Position numbers and translations under genes: made by a program. Below are positions 11,247 through 23,953 of a stretch of DNA of 64,000 nucleotides, piece by piece. The DNA is taken from NCBI GenBank assembly GCA_905182985.1, contig CAJJDN010000025.1:1-64000 (forward strand), read 5' to 3'. Positions within the stretch are counted from its first letter, which is position 1, and every line of letters begins with the position of its first letter. Below the pieces are notes generated by a model. That model made no database searches and was not told the DNA's origin. It was given only the letters and a program-made list of their open reading frames with translations. The stretch comes from Paramecium sonneborni. Lineage: Eukaryota; Ciliophora; Oligohymenophorea; Peniculida; Parameciidae.

Positions 11247-12794
11247 ATGTTAAATCAAAGTGATATTAATAATGTAGAGAATGTTATTTAATAAGTGATT
11301 GATTCCCTTTCAATATGTAGATAAAGGATAGAAGAATTACACATAGAAAAAGAGTCACATGATAAAATGAAAGAAAATATGGACTTAATTAAGTCAAGTT
11401 AATAAGAATTTCATCATATTATAAATGAATATTTCAAGGATTTAGGTGAAAATTTTAGATCTTTGTAGAGTCGATATCCTAATTCTGAAGTTAAAAGTAA
11501 TTATACTACGAATATTAGAACAGTTAATTTTAAAATTAGATGAATATATTTAAAATTTAGATATTCAAGCTTCAAAATTAGCAGAAAATTAATTCACATT
11601 ATAAGACTATGAATACTTTAAATAATAAAATTATCCAAATTTAATGTAAAATTTTAGTAAAATAAGTTTAGAAATGAATTATCAAAAGAAATAGATGAAT
11701 TAGCAACTTATTCACAACGGAACAATAAACAAGATTAAGATTTATTACCATAGGTTAAAGTTAATCATAGAGTGGTAGAAGGCTTATATTTAACATTAAA
11801 TGATTATGCTTCAGTTTAATGGAGTGGAGATATACCAATAGAGAATTGTAATAAACCAATAATTGAGTCTAAAGGAGGAATAGCTTTGGATAATTTAATT
11901 ATTATAGATGAAACTCATCTTTAATATGGATTATATAATATAGCTACTAATGAGTATCATGTCCATTAATATAATTCAAAAGTGAATATCAATTATTCAC
12001 CTTCTGTTGTTTAAGGAGAATCTGGCTAAACCTATTTGATAGGTGGAGTTACTTAATAAGGATTAATAAGTGCTTAATTTAACTAATTAGATGTGAATTC
12101 TGGTCAAATTATAAGTTTACCAGATATGAATGTTAAAAGAGTTGGATGTAGTAGCATTATTATAAGAGAAGGAGATTGTTAATATCTCTATGTTATTGGT
12201 GGTAAAACTTGTAATAAAGTGAAAACAAAATTATGTGAAAGATATAATTTTACAACATAAAAATGGGAATTTATAACTAAAATGAATCATGCCAGATCTA
12301 ATTCTGCTATTGCAAAACATGATGATTATATATATGTTTTTTTTGGAATAGATTCAGAAAATCAAAATTCAAATTTCATTGAAAGATACAATTATGCTAA
12401 CACAAAAACATGGGAAGTAATATGCATCTAAAATTCATTACCAGGTTTTGACAGTTCTAATTGTTCTGCTATTTCTATTAATTAAAGTTAAATCTTGCTT
12501 TTAGGAGGAATCAGGTATAGTATAATTTTCAATGATTAAATGTATTTTAATAGGAAATTACTTGCATTAAATATTACAAATAGCACTTTTTCAGTAATGG
12601 ATAACTAATTACCAATTGATTTTATTCCTTACTCTCATATGGTTATATATAAAAATGAAATCTATGCTATTGGATACACAATTAAATAGGCTGAAATTAA
12701 GCCAACACTTTTTCTAGATGGAGGATTTGTTTTAAAAATTAGTAAAGATTATGTTAAAATTCTAAAATTTATACCAGCATTTTAAAATAAATGA
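11247..12794 (+). CDS. Coiled-coil and kelch-repeat protein
   Basis: 499 aa with introns of 22 and 26 bases. Residues about 5-180 are Glu/Lys/Gln-rich and likely coiled coil. From about 195 there is a set of kelch-type beta-propeller blades: TYLIGGVTQQG, then LYVIGGKTCNK followed by ERYNFTTQKWE, then IYVFFGIDSEN followed by ERYNYANTKTWE, then ILLLGGIRYS, then IYAIGYT. The Gly-Gly doublet and the Y-x(5)-W spacing define kelch repeats, although the second blade has GI instead of GG. The coiled-coil plus kelch arrangement is typical of ciliate scaffold proteins and differs from BTB-kelch adaptors, as no BTB domain is present. Partner unknown. Confidence 0.8.
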
Positions 12795-13837
12795 AATAGA
12801 TATAAAATTATAAAATTATAAAATTATTATTATTAAAATTTATTTATCATTTTACATTTATTTCTTAACTCCTTTTGATCGTGAAAAATTAACAATCTTA
12901 GAGATAATTATATGTTTTGTTCAGCAAATTTATTTCATTGTTTCAATCTAAACCTTTAGCTAATAAAATTAAGAGTTTCTAATAACTGTAAACAGAACCA
13001 TATATAGATAGATAGTTTTTTGTATAAATATCTAACTAAAATGAAATTATAAAATCATATTGATTTTTTTTTTATTTTTTTTGAAAAAAGGATAGACTAA
13101 GTTTATATGAGATTTACATAAAAGATAATTAGAATTGTCAATTTGTAAAGCAATTTTAAGAGAAAAAACATTTTTGATAACTGCAATCAATCATATCTAT
13201 ATAATATTAAATATTATGCCATTTTAAATAGCTTATTAAAACTAAGTAATAAATTAGAAAGAATAATAATAATTTTAGAAGTAAAATATAAATATAACCA
13301 TAAACTAATAATTTTTTTATTTTCAATATATTTTCTTATCATTTTTCCTGATTATATTTTCTAAAACCTTTATTTCAATTAATACATCTCTAGAATTGGC
13401 TTTGATATATAATAATTAAATAAAGGGAGTTAAATACTAATTTATATATTTTAGGAACATACCCTTTATAAAAATATTTTTGAATTCTTTAATGAAGTTA
13501 AAACCTTAAATTACTTGAGATAACATGATAGATGTATGTTTGTAAGAATAATATGTTGATTTTTATATAAGCGTAAATTTAAGAAGTTAATAATCAATTA
13601 TTACTTTTTAGTTGAATAACATAAAACAATAATTAAATCTATCTGAACTAAAAAAACTAAATAAATGAAAAAGTTTTCCCATTAAAATTAATATAAATTA
13701 TATTGATAATTGTTTTATGTAGATCAAAAATAAAATTCATTATATATTGTAAAACAAAAAAAATTTATTATTTATAATATTTGTACATTTTGATTTAAAA
13801 GTGATAAAATAAAGGAATAATAGATATATTTTTTTTA
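12795..13837. other. About 1 kb intergenic, nothing recognised
   Basis: Very A/T-rich with poly-A and poly-T runs and no reading frame of coding character on either strand. It holds the 3' end of the kelch gene and presumably the promoter of the gene at 13838. Confidence 0.5.
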
Positions 13838-14359
13838 ATGATTAAAAGATTGAGTTATGCAGATATTAGAACTAGTGCTTAAAATTAGATCAAATAAAAT
13901 ATGGCAGTGAAGCCTTTGAGGCCCTCTAAATTTTTAAATGACTTTGAAAGTGTTCCAAAAAATTTTATAAAAGAAAAAGAATTTGAGTAAGTAATTGAAT
14001 ATGTGACCCCACGACCAATAAGAAGAAGAGTGGCTCTTGGAAATGATAAAGTTAATTTAAAAGTAGAATTTACACTTCCAAGTGTTTAAAATATTTCAAT
14101 TCATAGTCAAGAAGGTGGTATTGATTTGAAAAAATCTGAAATTTTGCATATCGATAAAAAAATCGAAAATGAATTAGAAAGTATTAATAGAAAAATCAAA
14201 AAAATAATCAATAGCAACAAAAGATAAGTAACTTTTTAATCCTCTTTAATTGTCATTGATGAATAAAATAAGATTTCTTAAATAAAGGATCCTTACTTCT
14301 AAATGGATGATCAACGTAGAAGAAAAACCATTGTAAGACACAAGACTTTGGAAGTTTGA
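13838..14359 (+). CDS. Basic hypothetical protein, 173 aa
   Basis: An intronless frame of 174 codons from ATG to TGA. It is strongly basic (KPLRPSKFLNDF, TPRPIRRRVALGNDK) and has a short charged helix near residues 105-130 (KKIENELESINRKIKKII). No signal peptide, membrane segment or known motif. Codon use matches its neighbours. I do not recognise a family. Confidence 0.6.
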
Positions 14360-14450
14360 TCAATTTAGTAGGAAATTTCTTTATATAATGTTGATTAATA
14401 CAACATGTATAATTAAAATTAAAAACAATTTAAGAAAAAATATTATAATA

Positions 14451-16041
14451 TCATTTATAAGAACTTAAGTCTTCGATTTATTTTTTAGCAAATAAAAGTC
14501 CGTTTTTCTCTAAAAATCTCTAAATTTATTTAATGTGATTGAGAAATTGTGGTTCTTTACTATTTTATGCTTATTCAATCTAAAAATTATTAATAAATCT
14601 TACAAATTATAAGATTGGCTTTATAATTGCTTCTGCTTCTTGTTTATCAAATTAAAGAAGTTTAGCTCTGATTAAAGCTTATAATAATAAATGATCCTGG
14701 AAATAGGCATCATCAATTTAATTTCTAAATTTCTCAAAATTTTCATAAATAACTTTTAATAAACCTTGTTAATCTTTGATATCAACTGGCAATTCAATTA
14801 TAACTTAAGCAGTTAAATGTAGTAATTATTCTAAATTTATTTTTTCTGAACTATTTTCTATAAGAATTAAAGCTTAATGTATATGTTCAGACAAAGCTTT
14901 ACTATAACCTTATTTAAAAGTGTATTCTATAGATAAAAGCAACACTTCTGATATAATAAAAGGATCTGTCACTCTAAAATTTTTCATAGTTTCAAAAAGT
15001 TTTTCATAATCTGCCTCATTTACTTCTTTTTAGGATTGAATAACAAATTTATACATTTAAACTAAAAGTAAGAATTCAGATTCTCCATATTATGAAATTT
15101 CATCATATAATTCTTAAATTAATTAAATAGATTTCTCATAATTTTCTTTTAAATAGGATCTTGCTATTCTACATTAGCATAAAATTGATTTAGGTGTTAT
15201 ACCGCTAGCAAAAGTTTCATAAATCTAAATTAGATTTCAATTAATACTTCATGAGCTTTTTCTAAAAATGATCTAGCTTCTTCCTCTTATCCAGAAATTA
15301 ATAAGAATTCAGCTAATATCTCAAAATTTCTAGCTATTTTACTCATAGCTTATTGTTTTCCAACTTAATATTTAATTTATTCAACATTCTCTTTATGTTT
15401 GATAATGTCATTAACAATTTTAACTGCTTAATCTAGACATTTAGTTGATTCTTCTAAAAATTGAACATAACCTTCTGGGTTTAAAGTTTTCTAATAGAAA
15501 GCCTTCATGTCAAAATATTAAGATTGCCTTAACAAATTGTTAAATTCAGCTTCGCCTAAATCACTTATTTTTGATTCAAAATTATATATGTTTTCTAATA
15601 TGCCTTTAATTCGCCTAATTTATATAATTTATTTTACTCTAACACTAATTCTAATAATTGTATTTCTCTTCTGTTTAATCTATAATGGTATTCCAATAAG
15701 GATAATTCCATTGAAATATTTAATATCAATTAAATCTTTTATGGATATTGTTTTGGAATATATAATCTTTCTATAAAGTTCTTATCGAACATTTCTTCAA
15801 AAAATTCCCAATTCTTATCTTATAATTCACTGCCAATCAAATTTTCAGCAAGATGGATTTTTTATAATACTTTCTAAATTGAAACTGAATTTTATTTGGG
15901 TTATGAAACTTTGTTATCCCAATATTCAACTAATTTATCAAATTCTTAATTTTTTAAGATTAATTAGGATGATCTATTTTAACTATTAATTTTACTCTTT
16001 TGCTAATTTGTTTTATTTTGAAAAGGAAAAGTAATAAACAT
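14451..16041 (-). CDS. Helical-repeat (TPR-like) protein
   Basis: 514 aa with two 23-base introns. The protein is almost wholly alpha-helical with short antiparallel helix pairs resembling tetratricopeptide repeats, for example ARNFEILAEFLLISGQEEEARSF and CRIARSYLKENYEKSIQLIQ read as A and B helices about 34 residues apart. The consensus small residues are only partly kept. No catalytic motif was seen. It lies 48 bp downstream of the ankyrin-exonuclease gene on the same strand. Ciliates rarely co-transcribe genes, so the closeness need not mean shared function. It could belong to a diverged TPR family such as those in intraflagellar transport or meiosis, but I cannot assign it. Confidence 0.6.
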
Positions 16042-16089
16042 GTTAAACTCTTTTTTAAAGTTATGCTAAAGGTCGCAAAAAATTTCTTA

Positions 16090-18838
16090 TCATTAATATT
16101 ATGTTCTTATTATTCTAGAAATTTGCTTTTATATATTTTAATTAAGGCATTTATTAAATTCTGTTGTAATACAATTCCTTTGGAGCTTTCTAGAAAGAGC
16201 AGAAATATCAATCTTATTTATAATATTTATTAATAGATATTGTTTAATCAAACTCAACTTATGGCATTGATTAAACACTTTGGTGATTAAATTAGATTTT
16301 CTGCACTTAAAAATATATAAGGATTATTACTTCATCAATTAATATTGGGTATTAAAATAATAGACTATCTGAATCTAATCTAGCATAATCTATCACTTCT
16401 TTAGGTAGTGGTCTTATTCTCCAATCTGATCTTTGATATAGTTTATCTAAATGAATGTTCAAATGTTTTTTGCATAATTTTTCTAAAGATTAAGCATTTG
16501 GAGATTTAATTAAAGCCATATCAATCTTACTTGAATCTAATATTGATTTCAAAATTAATTTTAAATCACTAAATAGAATTATTATATCAACATCACAACC
16601 ATGAAAAATTTTTTATAATTCTTAATTTTCAAAAATAGGTTTTAAATATTTATTACAGATATGTCTAAATCTCATTGCATCTATTACATAATCTACATCT
16701 ATAGTAGATAATTAAATTGTGCAAATAAAAGCTATTTTATATTTATCTATTTTATCAATAAAATGTTCAGTATCTATTCCCACAACATTATAATTTTAAA
16801 TTAAATTATTCATACATTATTCTAATTGTTTTTCTGTTTCTACAACAATTAATTATTTTTTTGATTAAACCTCTTAATAATATTAGGGCATATTACCTTT
16901 GTTAATCTTGTAATTTTTTATGATTTTTCAAAAAATAATAGCTCTTTCTGAGTTAATTATGATATATCCGAAAACTATTTGATAAATTTATAATTTTTTT
17001 CTTCTTGCAATTAGATTTAAGGTAATTTTGTAACATGATCTAATTCAATTTAATAATTAATTAAATTAAATTTAAGTCCTTATTTAGAACCATAACTAAC
17101 AGAAATAAAGTTATCGAGCATTTAATAAATATCCATAAATCTATGAATAACAGCTATTTCAATAATTGTAGATGAATTTGTGTTTTAAAAGATTATAAAG
17201 TTATAAATATCAACTTTAGTAATCTATTTTAAAAAGTAATTCCTATAATTGCTATAAATATATTAATTATATGTCTAAGATGATCTAAATCATAGATTGG
17301 TTAAAAATGTTACAAGAAATATTTGATATATTTATTTTCTTTAAAACTTTTAGTAAGATTCATTAAAGATTAAAGAATTTCTTACAATTTAAATTTTGTT
17401 ATCTTTTCTAATTAAAGTAAATATGGTTTCATTTAATCTAATAAATATTGAAATGTTTCAAATTGATCATTTTTACTGCAATTTCCATAGCTGTGAATCC
17501 TTCATTTTCTAAAAGAAAATCTGCTTAATTTTCTATTAATAATTTAGCAGTTTCATAATGATTAAATTTAGCAGCAACAATTAAAGCAGTTTCTCCAAAT
17601 TTATTCCTACTATTTATATCACAACCAAATGCTATTAAAATAGGAATTGAACTTAATGCTTCACTTGATGCTGGTTCATATAATGGAGTATTTTCATCTT
17701 TATCTTTAGATTCCACATCAATTCTATGCTCTAATAATAATTAAGCAATTAAAGGAAGTCCCAATTTATCTTCCATCTCTACTACCTTTAGGATCAAATA
17801 CTGCATTATGTAATGCATTTCTTCCTAATTTATCTGCATAATTATCGTCTATATTAGGTTATTAAAGTAGATATTCAACCACATTATATAATCCTAAAAA
17901 ACTTGCTTTTGAAAATGGAGTTCTTCCCAAAGCTATTCTAGATTTATATTTGCACCTCTTTCTAATAAGAATCCTATTATAAATAATTAACCAAATGAAC
18001 ATGCATAATAAAATGGAGTTCTGTTTTAATTATCTTAGTGTTCTAAATTTACTTTTTATTTAAGTAAATATTCTATCATTTTTATAGATTCCCTTTTTAT
18101 AGCTTAAAATAAAGGAGTCATACCATCATTATCTTCACATTCCCAATCTACATTTTTATTTTATAAATATTCAGCATAATTTATTCTAGCATATTTTTAT
18201 ATACCAAATGAGGAACTAACGTTTTATCTTTCCTCTTTAAGAATTTTATAAATTGAAGCTCCTTTCTCAATTAAATCTTTAAAAACTATAAATTTATCAT
18301 CTTATATCGATTCAATCAATTCAGGATTGCTTTTTTATTCATTATTCTTCTATATTTATACTCTTTTTTCTTTTTTAGGTAAATAATTTGGTTCTATATT
18401 ATAAGTTATTTCAAATTTTCCCATGAAATCCTAATACCAACTATATAAACATGATATCTAAGGAGGTATTCCTTTTTTAATCACCCTATGAAAAATTCTA
18501 CTTTTGTGTAAAAAGCTAAATACCAGCAAATCTATTATTCCATATTATGTCAATTAATATTTCCTATATTATGGTTACATTTCTATCTCAAAATTTTTAC
18601 CAAGATAATTTTATAAATCTGAATAAGTACCAAACATTGAAAAAGTTTATTCTAATTAGAAAAAAAAAATAACATTACTTGCATATCCTTATTTATACTA
18701 AGTATAAATAATGTCCTTCCTAATTTTTATAATAAGCTAAATTATTTCATTTACTTTCTTTAAATCCTGAAAAACTTATTATACTGCTTGATAAGAAGGA
18801 ATATGTATGTGTAAATATATATCGAATTACATTTCCAT
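16090..18838 (-). CDS. Ankyrin-repeat plus RRP6-type DEDDy 3'-5' exonuclease fusion
   Basis: About 864 aa in a model with introns of 27, 23, 25, 29, 26 and 25 bases and one base missing from an A5 run (17470-17474 on the plus strand): 2749 - 155 + 1 = 2595 = 3 x 865. As printed, the frame shifts there. Residues about 1-120 are unassigned. Residues about 125-380 hold ankyrin repeats (GMTPLFQAIKRESIKMIEYLL; RTPFYYACSFGQ; GETALIVAAKFNHYETAKLL). After a helical linker, residues about 640-785 form a DEDDy exonuclease: Exo I VGIDTEHF (Asp646, Glu648), Exo II FHGCDVDIIIL (Asp706) and Exo III YARLDSDSLL (Tyr775, Asp779). The SDWRIRPLPKE motif just before Exo III is a hallmark of RRP6/EXOSC10. No HRDC domain follows. 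The two introns ending AATAG and TAGAG are unusual and could hide further errors. Likely RNA or DNA trimming guided by ankyrin contacts; this is inference. Confidence 0.8.
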
Positions 18839-19759
18839 TCAAAGTATGCTTTTAAATAATTAAAAATTTATAATAAATTATTTTTGAATGATTAAGAAAT
18901 ATTAATAAATATTACTAATTAATTCTTTTATACTTTTTTAGAATTTTATAAATTTTTAAAAACACAACAACATGATTTAAAAATATTTTATTCCATTTTG
19001 TATTTTATTAAATAATTGCTATTTATCTATTAAATCTACTGAAATGCCATTATTAAAATCAATAATGAAATAAAGATCTTTGGAGTTTGACAGAAATCTT
19101 ATTTACTATTAAAATTTATAATGTATTTTTATTGGCATTATAATCTACTTAAATATTATCATACTTTTGAATTAATTGTATTTTAAGTTTATAGATTTAG
19201 CAAATATAAGTTTAAAAAATAATATCAAATTAAGATATTTTAAAAAATAATTATTTATTTATATTAAGATATAAGTAGGAATAATATGAAGAATTATGAT
19301 TGAAATAATATTTGAATCTAAAATTAGGTTATATTTTAAATTTCATATTCAAATTACTGAAAAAAAAATTGAAAAATAATCTTATATTATAATTAGTGTA
19401 TAAATGATATTATAAAACTTAGATTATTTGCTCAATTTATCAGATCATGAATGATAAATCTGAAATATAAAACAATTTTTCCTATAATAAAAAAAGATTT
19501 TAATGATGCTAGTTGAAAATACTAAGCCTAAATAAAAACAAAATAATTAAATTAATAATCTATAAACATAACATATAATGAGAATTATATATAAAATAAA
19601 AAACATTAATTTTATTCTGATTGTCTTGTTATTATATAAATTTTAATTATTTCAAATTATTTCCCTTTGTTGCACACCATAATAGCGTCACTATAATTTA
19701 TATTTAAAGATTTTAAGGAATAAAAAATTAATCAAATCTTATATAATATTAATAAGAAA
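18839..19759. other. 0.9 kb divergent intergenic region
   Basis: A/T-rich sequence between the divergent starts of the exonuclease gene and the second arrestin-like gene. No coding frame or repeat seen. Confidence 0.5.
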
Positions 19760-21042
19760 ATGGGGAATAAACATAGCACTGAATTTGGTGGAATTTTCGT
19801 TGAGACTTCAAAAGCCTTTTATTTTCCTGGAGAAATAATTTAAGGTAAAATAATTGAGAAACATACTTCTAGGAACGATTAGTTTAAACATAACAAAACC
19901 TGGTTATCCTGGAAGAAGACTTTAAATAAGTGTTACAGGAAGAGAAATTTTACATGGTGCTTTAGATATAAATGATAATAGTGATGATGAAGATAAATTA
20001 TCAACGAATACAACTTAAAAAATAGTAAAGAGTGAAATAGTGCTTTATGAATTTCAATAACCAACTATACCAATGGGTTAATTTACAATTTAATTCACGT
20101 TCCAATTACCATAAAATATACCAGGAACCTACAATAAAATACATTTAAGTGGAGCTTATGAGAGAATCATATATAAAATAAAAGGGTCTATTGTAGCAAC
20201 CAAGGGATATAAAACAATGAGTCATATTTAATAAATATAGGTTAGAGAACCTATATATTATCCTGAATAATAGATTATTGGAGATGGAAAACTTAATGAT
20301 AATGGATATTGCTGTAGATAAAAAGGAGTAATAATTTTATTATTATAATTAGAGTGCATAAATTACTGCTATAACCGACAGAAATGTTTATAGAATTGGA
20401 GAAGCAATAAGAATTTTAATAGAGGTAATTGATGAAGAGAAATTTCAGAAACCAGAAAAAATAATAATACAATTGGAAAACATAACATAATATAAATATA
20501 AAAATAATAACATAGAAACAAAAAAAAAAATAATTACTGAAGAAGAGATTTAAACAACTACAAAAAAACTTGGTTCCTATAAAGTATTAAATTAACAAGA
20601 AGTAGTTCTATTTGCATAATTAAAAAATCATAATAATAATGATCAATATAATATGATTTAGCCAACTACAAATGGCAATATTATTAAATCAAATTATCAA
20701 ATTTTGATTAAAGCTAGCTTTGGAAGTAAAATATAATTTATTATAATTTCAGTAAGCTGTTGCAATTTAAGTGAATGTCTTGAATTGCCTATACAAATTA
20801 TTTCGTCTTCAGTGTTACAATAACAATCTATTTAGCCTCCATTAGGATGGAAACCAATCCAACTTAATGATGAGAATCTTTAACTATTAGCCAATGCAAA
20901 ATAAAGTGGTACCAGTTTGCATTCGTTTTCTACATATTAAAAGACTTTATAAGGAAGAAATAGTTATAATGAATAATAAGAATCATAAAGATCTATTAGA
21001 GTTGGAAATTCAATCTAATCTTTAAACTATTAAATGAATTGA
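19760..21042 (+). CDS. Arrestin-like domain protein, paralogue B
   Basis: 409 aa with introns of 28 bases (19845-19872) and 25 bases. It begins MGNKHSTEFGG, a good fit to the N-myristoylation consensus (Gly2, Ser6). The arrestin N domain reads YFPGEIIQGTISLNITKPG, then RRLQISVTGREI, an acidic loop (NDNSDDEDK), then GQFTIQFTFQLPQNIPGTY. A YCCRQKG motif matches WCCKNQG in paralogue A and precedes the second sandwich (ITAITDRNVYRIGEAIRIL). The first intron interrupts the same codon position as in paralogue A (after the Gly of the second strand), so the pair shares ancestry. The acidic loop and longer second domain are paralogue-specific. Confidence 0.8.
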
Positions 21043-21887
21043 GTGATTATATATTGTTATCAATCATAATGGCATTCAAATTTTTAAATATTAATCAATT
21101 TTAATTTAATTCTAAAGAAACAAATTCATAAAAAACAGAACTATTACAGACTTAATAGTTCTGTTTAGTCTCAATAAAAAGAAAAGTGACAAGAATTTTT
21201 CCCTTTCTATAAATTCATTGCTTTAAATAATTAATCATTATTATTAAGTTAAGCAATCGTGTTCTATTAAAATAACATTAAAATTTATTTCTTTCTTATT
21301 AATAATTTAATCCTTCTAAAATTTCTAAACAATCTTGAATGACTTTATCTTATTAAAACTATTCAATAAACTCATTTATATAATAAAAATACTCTATCAA
21401 TATAACTTTAAATATAAATATAGAAGGCAAATTTATACATCCCATAAATGTTATATAATATTTGAGTTTAAACATAAAGAAACCTTAAGATTTAATATAA
21501 TTGTTTATGTTTAATTGACTTAAATCTTCTTAACTAACAAACATTTTTCTTAGTTACACCGAACAAACAATAATCATACTATATTACTTGGGTTATAGAA
21601 GTAAAGAATCTTAGATATTATTGTAATTTAATTAATTTGATTTAAATCATAATTCTTTTAATCTCAATTAACTTTTCAACAATTTACTTTCATTAACTCT
21701 TATTATTATTTCATTGATTGATTTTTTCAAATTTTAATGATTTTGTAACAAAGATTAACACAAATAATAGATTATTAGATGATTTATGTTATTTTTTGCA
21801 AAAAATTTAATCTTTATAAGTAATATAAGTTGTTATAAAATTTATATTTAGATAATAAAAATAGTTTATACTATATATTATTATAAA
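21043..21887. other. 0.85 kb intergenic, nothing recognised
   Basis: A/T-rich sequence with many TGA triplets in all frames. Just after the arrestin gene a short inverted repeat (AACTATTACAGACTTAATAGTT, 21140-21161) could form a hairpin, but no RNA gene is identifiable. Confidence 0.4.
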
Positions 21888-22410
21888 ATGTTTGAATATT
21901 ATGCAATAGGAAAAGAATCAAATAAAATTCATGATATTCATAAATATCTTTTAGGCATCTGCAACAAAAAAATGGTTGATAATTTAGTTAAAAATTAAAA
22001 TAAGCAGTAAAGAGTCAGCCCCTCTACTGAATAAAAAGCAAGACCCTCATTTAGTTATCGCCCTAAAGAAAAATGTAAGGTGACATTTTAGATTAGATCC
22101 AACTTTAATAGGAGCTCAATATAAATATTTTAAAGCACAACCAAAAAGGAAACAAATTTACTTAAGCACACTATAGAATGATCAATCGGAATCTACTCCA
22201 AGATTGAAAGCGAACTCTATAATTTAAGATTAAAAAATTGTATAATAAATGAATTCAGCCAGGGCTATTTAAACTGCATAATATAAAATCGAAAGAAATA
22301 TCTCAACTTAACAAGCAGAGAAAACATCTAAAAACTACTATCTACCTAAATGTGATAGTAATTGGATTATTCATTTAAGAAGTATAAGATAAAGAAAAGA
22401 ATAGTTATGA
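21888..22410 (+). CDS. Hypothetical protein, 166 aa
   Basis: 167 codons after removing a 22-base intron (22075-22096). The product is basic and Gln/Ser-rich (QKARPSFSYRPKEKY, RAIQTAQYKIERNIS) with no membrane segment or motif. The intron is needed: without it the frame stops at a TGA about 25 codons downstream. The gene converges on the minus-strand gene at 22437 with only 26 bp between stop codons. Family not recognised. Confidence 0.6.
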
Positions 22411-22436
22411 ACATATATATATATACTATAAACATT

Positions 22437-23773
22437 TCATCCTGGCTTTTTTGACATAGCTTTTAAATCTATTTTTATATTAATTGGTTATGGTTAGGGG
22501 TTTTTTTATTTTAAAGTATTATAATTTAAATTTGATTCTGAACCAGTAGTGTGGCTTAAATTACTTGTTTATTAAAAACTTCTTGGAGAGTTTAATAACT
22601 TTTCAGATGATATTGGAACTTAGGTTTCTTTTGATGTTGATATCTTTGATTTTTGAGAATTTTGAGGTAATTATAAATTGGAGTTTATTTTTACAGAAAT
22701 AAATTTAATCTATTCAGGTTTTTAATATACTTTTTCTTAAGAAAATAGTTAATTAAATTATTATTAATTTTGATTTTCAATTTTATAATTTAAAACAGTA
22801 GAGTTTAAAGATTATTTTTTATTTCCATAATTTTATTATTGTTATTATGAATTTCTTTATATATAAATGGCCTAAAATGAATTGTCATAACTAATACTTT
22901 TTAATTGCGCTACTTTTCAATTAATTTTTAATAATTAGTTGTATATTCTTCTGAAACATCTAAATTTTTATAAGAAGGACCTATATTCTATTCTATTTTA
23001 TTCTTCAAATTTCTAATTTCTGAATTTATTTAATAAACTAACTCTTATTCTTATTTATCATCTTCCATATTTTATTGATTAGTAATTGATAAAGGAGATT
23101 CTTGATAATTAGATTATTTTTAAGTATTATTTGATTTGTTAATATCTTATCCACTATCACTATCAGAAGGTAAAAGTTTATTGAATTTTGAGCTAATTTA
23201 ATTCTTTTGAATTCTGTTTACAAAAGGACTTGAAGAATGACTTTTATCTTCAAAATCTGTAAAATCTTCTTCATCTGACGATTATTATATTTTCTTTATT
23301 TAATTATGTTATCTTCCTCTAAAAGATGGTTGTATTGTTGAATTAGCAGTTCCAAAACTATCTAATAATATAATATTTTCTTAATTTTATTGGTTTAATT
23401 ATCTATAGAGTTCAATTATATTGACTTCCTCTATTGTTGTGTTTTTTATATAAGAATTTTATTTAAATCTAAAATCATTACTCACTCTTTCAAATTCGTG
23501 TTAAAAAGTTAAAATTTTATTTTCTTTTTGTAAAATAATTCTAGATTTGTTATGATTAAAAGATGAATTTAAAGTGAGTTTGCAATTTGAAAATAAATAT
23601 CCATTTACAATTAATGATTCATGAATCATAAAATGCCAATGACTAAAATTTAAGGCATTGTTTAGAAACTCTTCATTTATGTCTTCACTAAATTAATACT
23701 ATTTATCTTAATAAAAGCGAATAATTGAAAATGACTTATCTGAATTCTATGGGCCTAATTTTGATTAGCCCAT
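22437..23773 (-). CDS. Hypothetical protein with Met-Gly start, 436 aa
   Basis: 437 codons with one 26-base intron. It begins MGQSKLGPQNSDKSF, so glycine 2 may be lipidated. Residues about 20-115 contain alternating hydrophobic positions (FSHWHFMIHESLIVNGYLF) and could form a small beta-rich domain. The rest is low complexity: an acidic patch (SSDEEDFTDFEDKS), a coiled coil near residues 245-290 and a Ser/Gln/Asn-rich tail. It looks like a cortical or membrane-associated scaffold, but I cannot name a family. Confidence 0.6.
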
Positions 23774-23953
23774 TTATTTATAATGATTATTATTAGAATG
23801 CTCAATAATTAGATTTACAAAAAGTAAATAATTATATATATATATTTATAAAACTCATTTATATTTAATCTTCTCAAGATTTGTTTTATTGTAATGGTTG
23901 TGCCCTAGAGATGATATTAAATAAATTTTACGAATTTTAATGGTTTATTAAAA

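Noticed and set aside
15537..16233. Hydrophobic plus-strand ORFs at 15537-15776 and 16000-16233
   Set aside because: They lie antisense to the TPR-like and exonuclease genes, whose minus-strand frames are coherent over kilobases.
17785..17810. A third frameshift near the GCA-GTATTTGATCC site
   Set aside because: A 25-base intron ending TAGAG restores the frame and fits the length check.
17937..17945. A second frameshift in the ankyrin part of the exonuclease gene
   Set aside because: A 23-base intron (GTGCAAAT to AGAATAG) restores the frame and the whole-gene length check, so an error is not required, although losing the GANIN residues is slightly odd.
21140..21161. Transcription terminator hairpin after the arrestin-like gene
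   Set aside because: Ciliate genes do not use bacterial-type terminators; the inverted repeat is short and may be chance.
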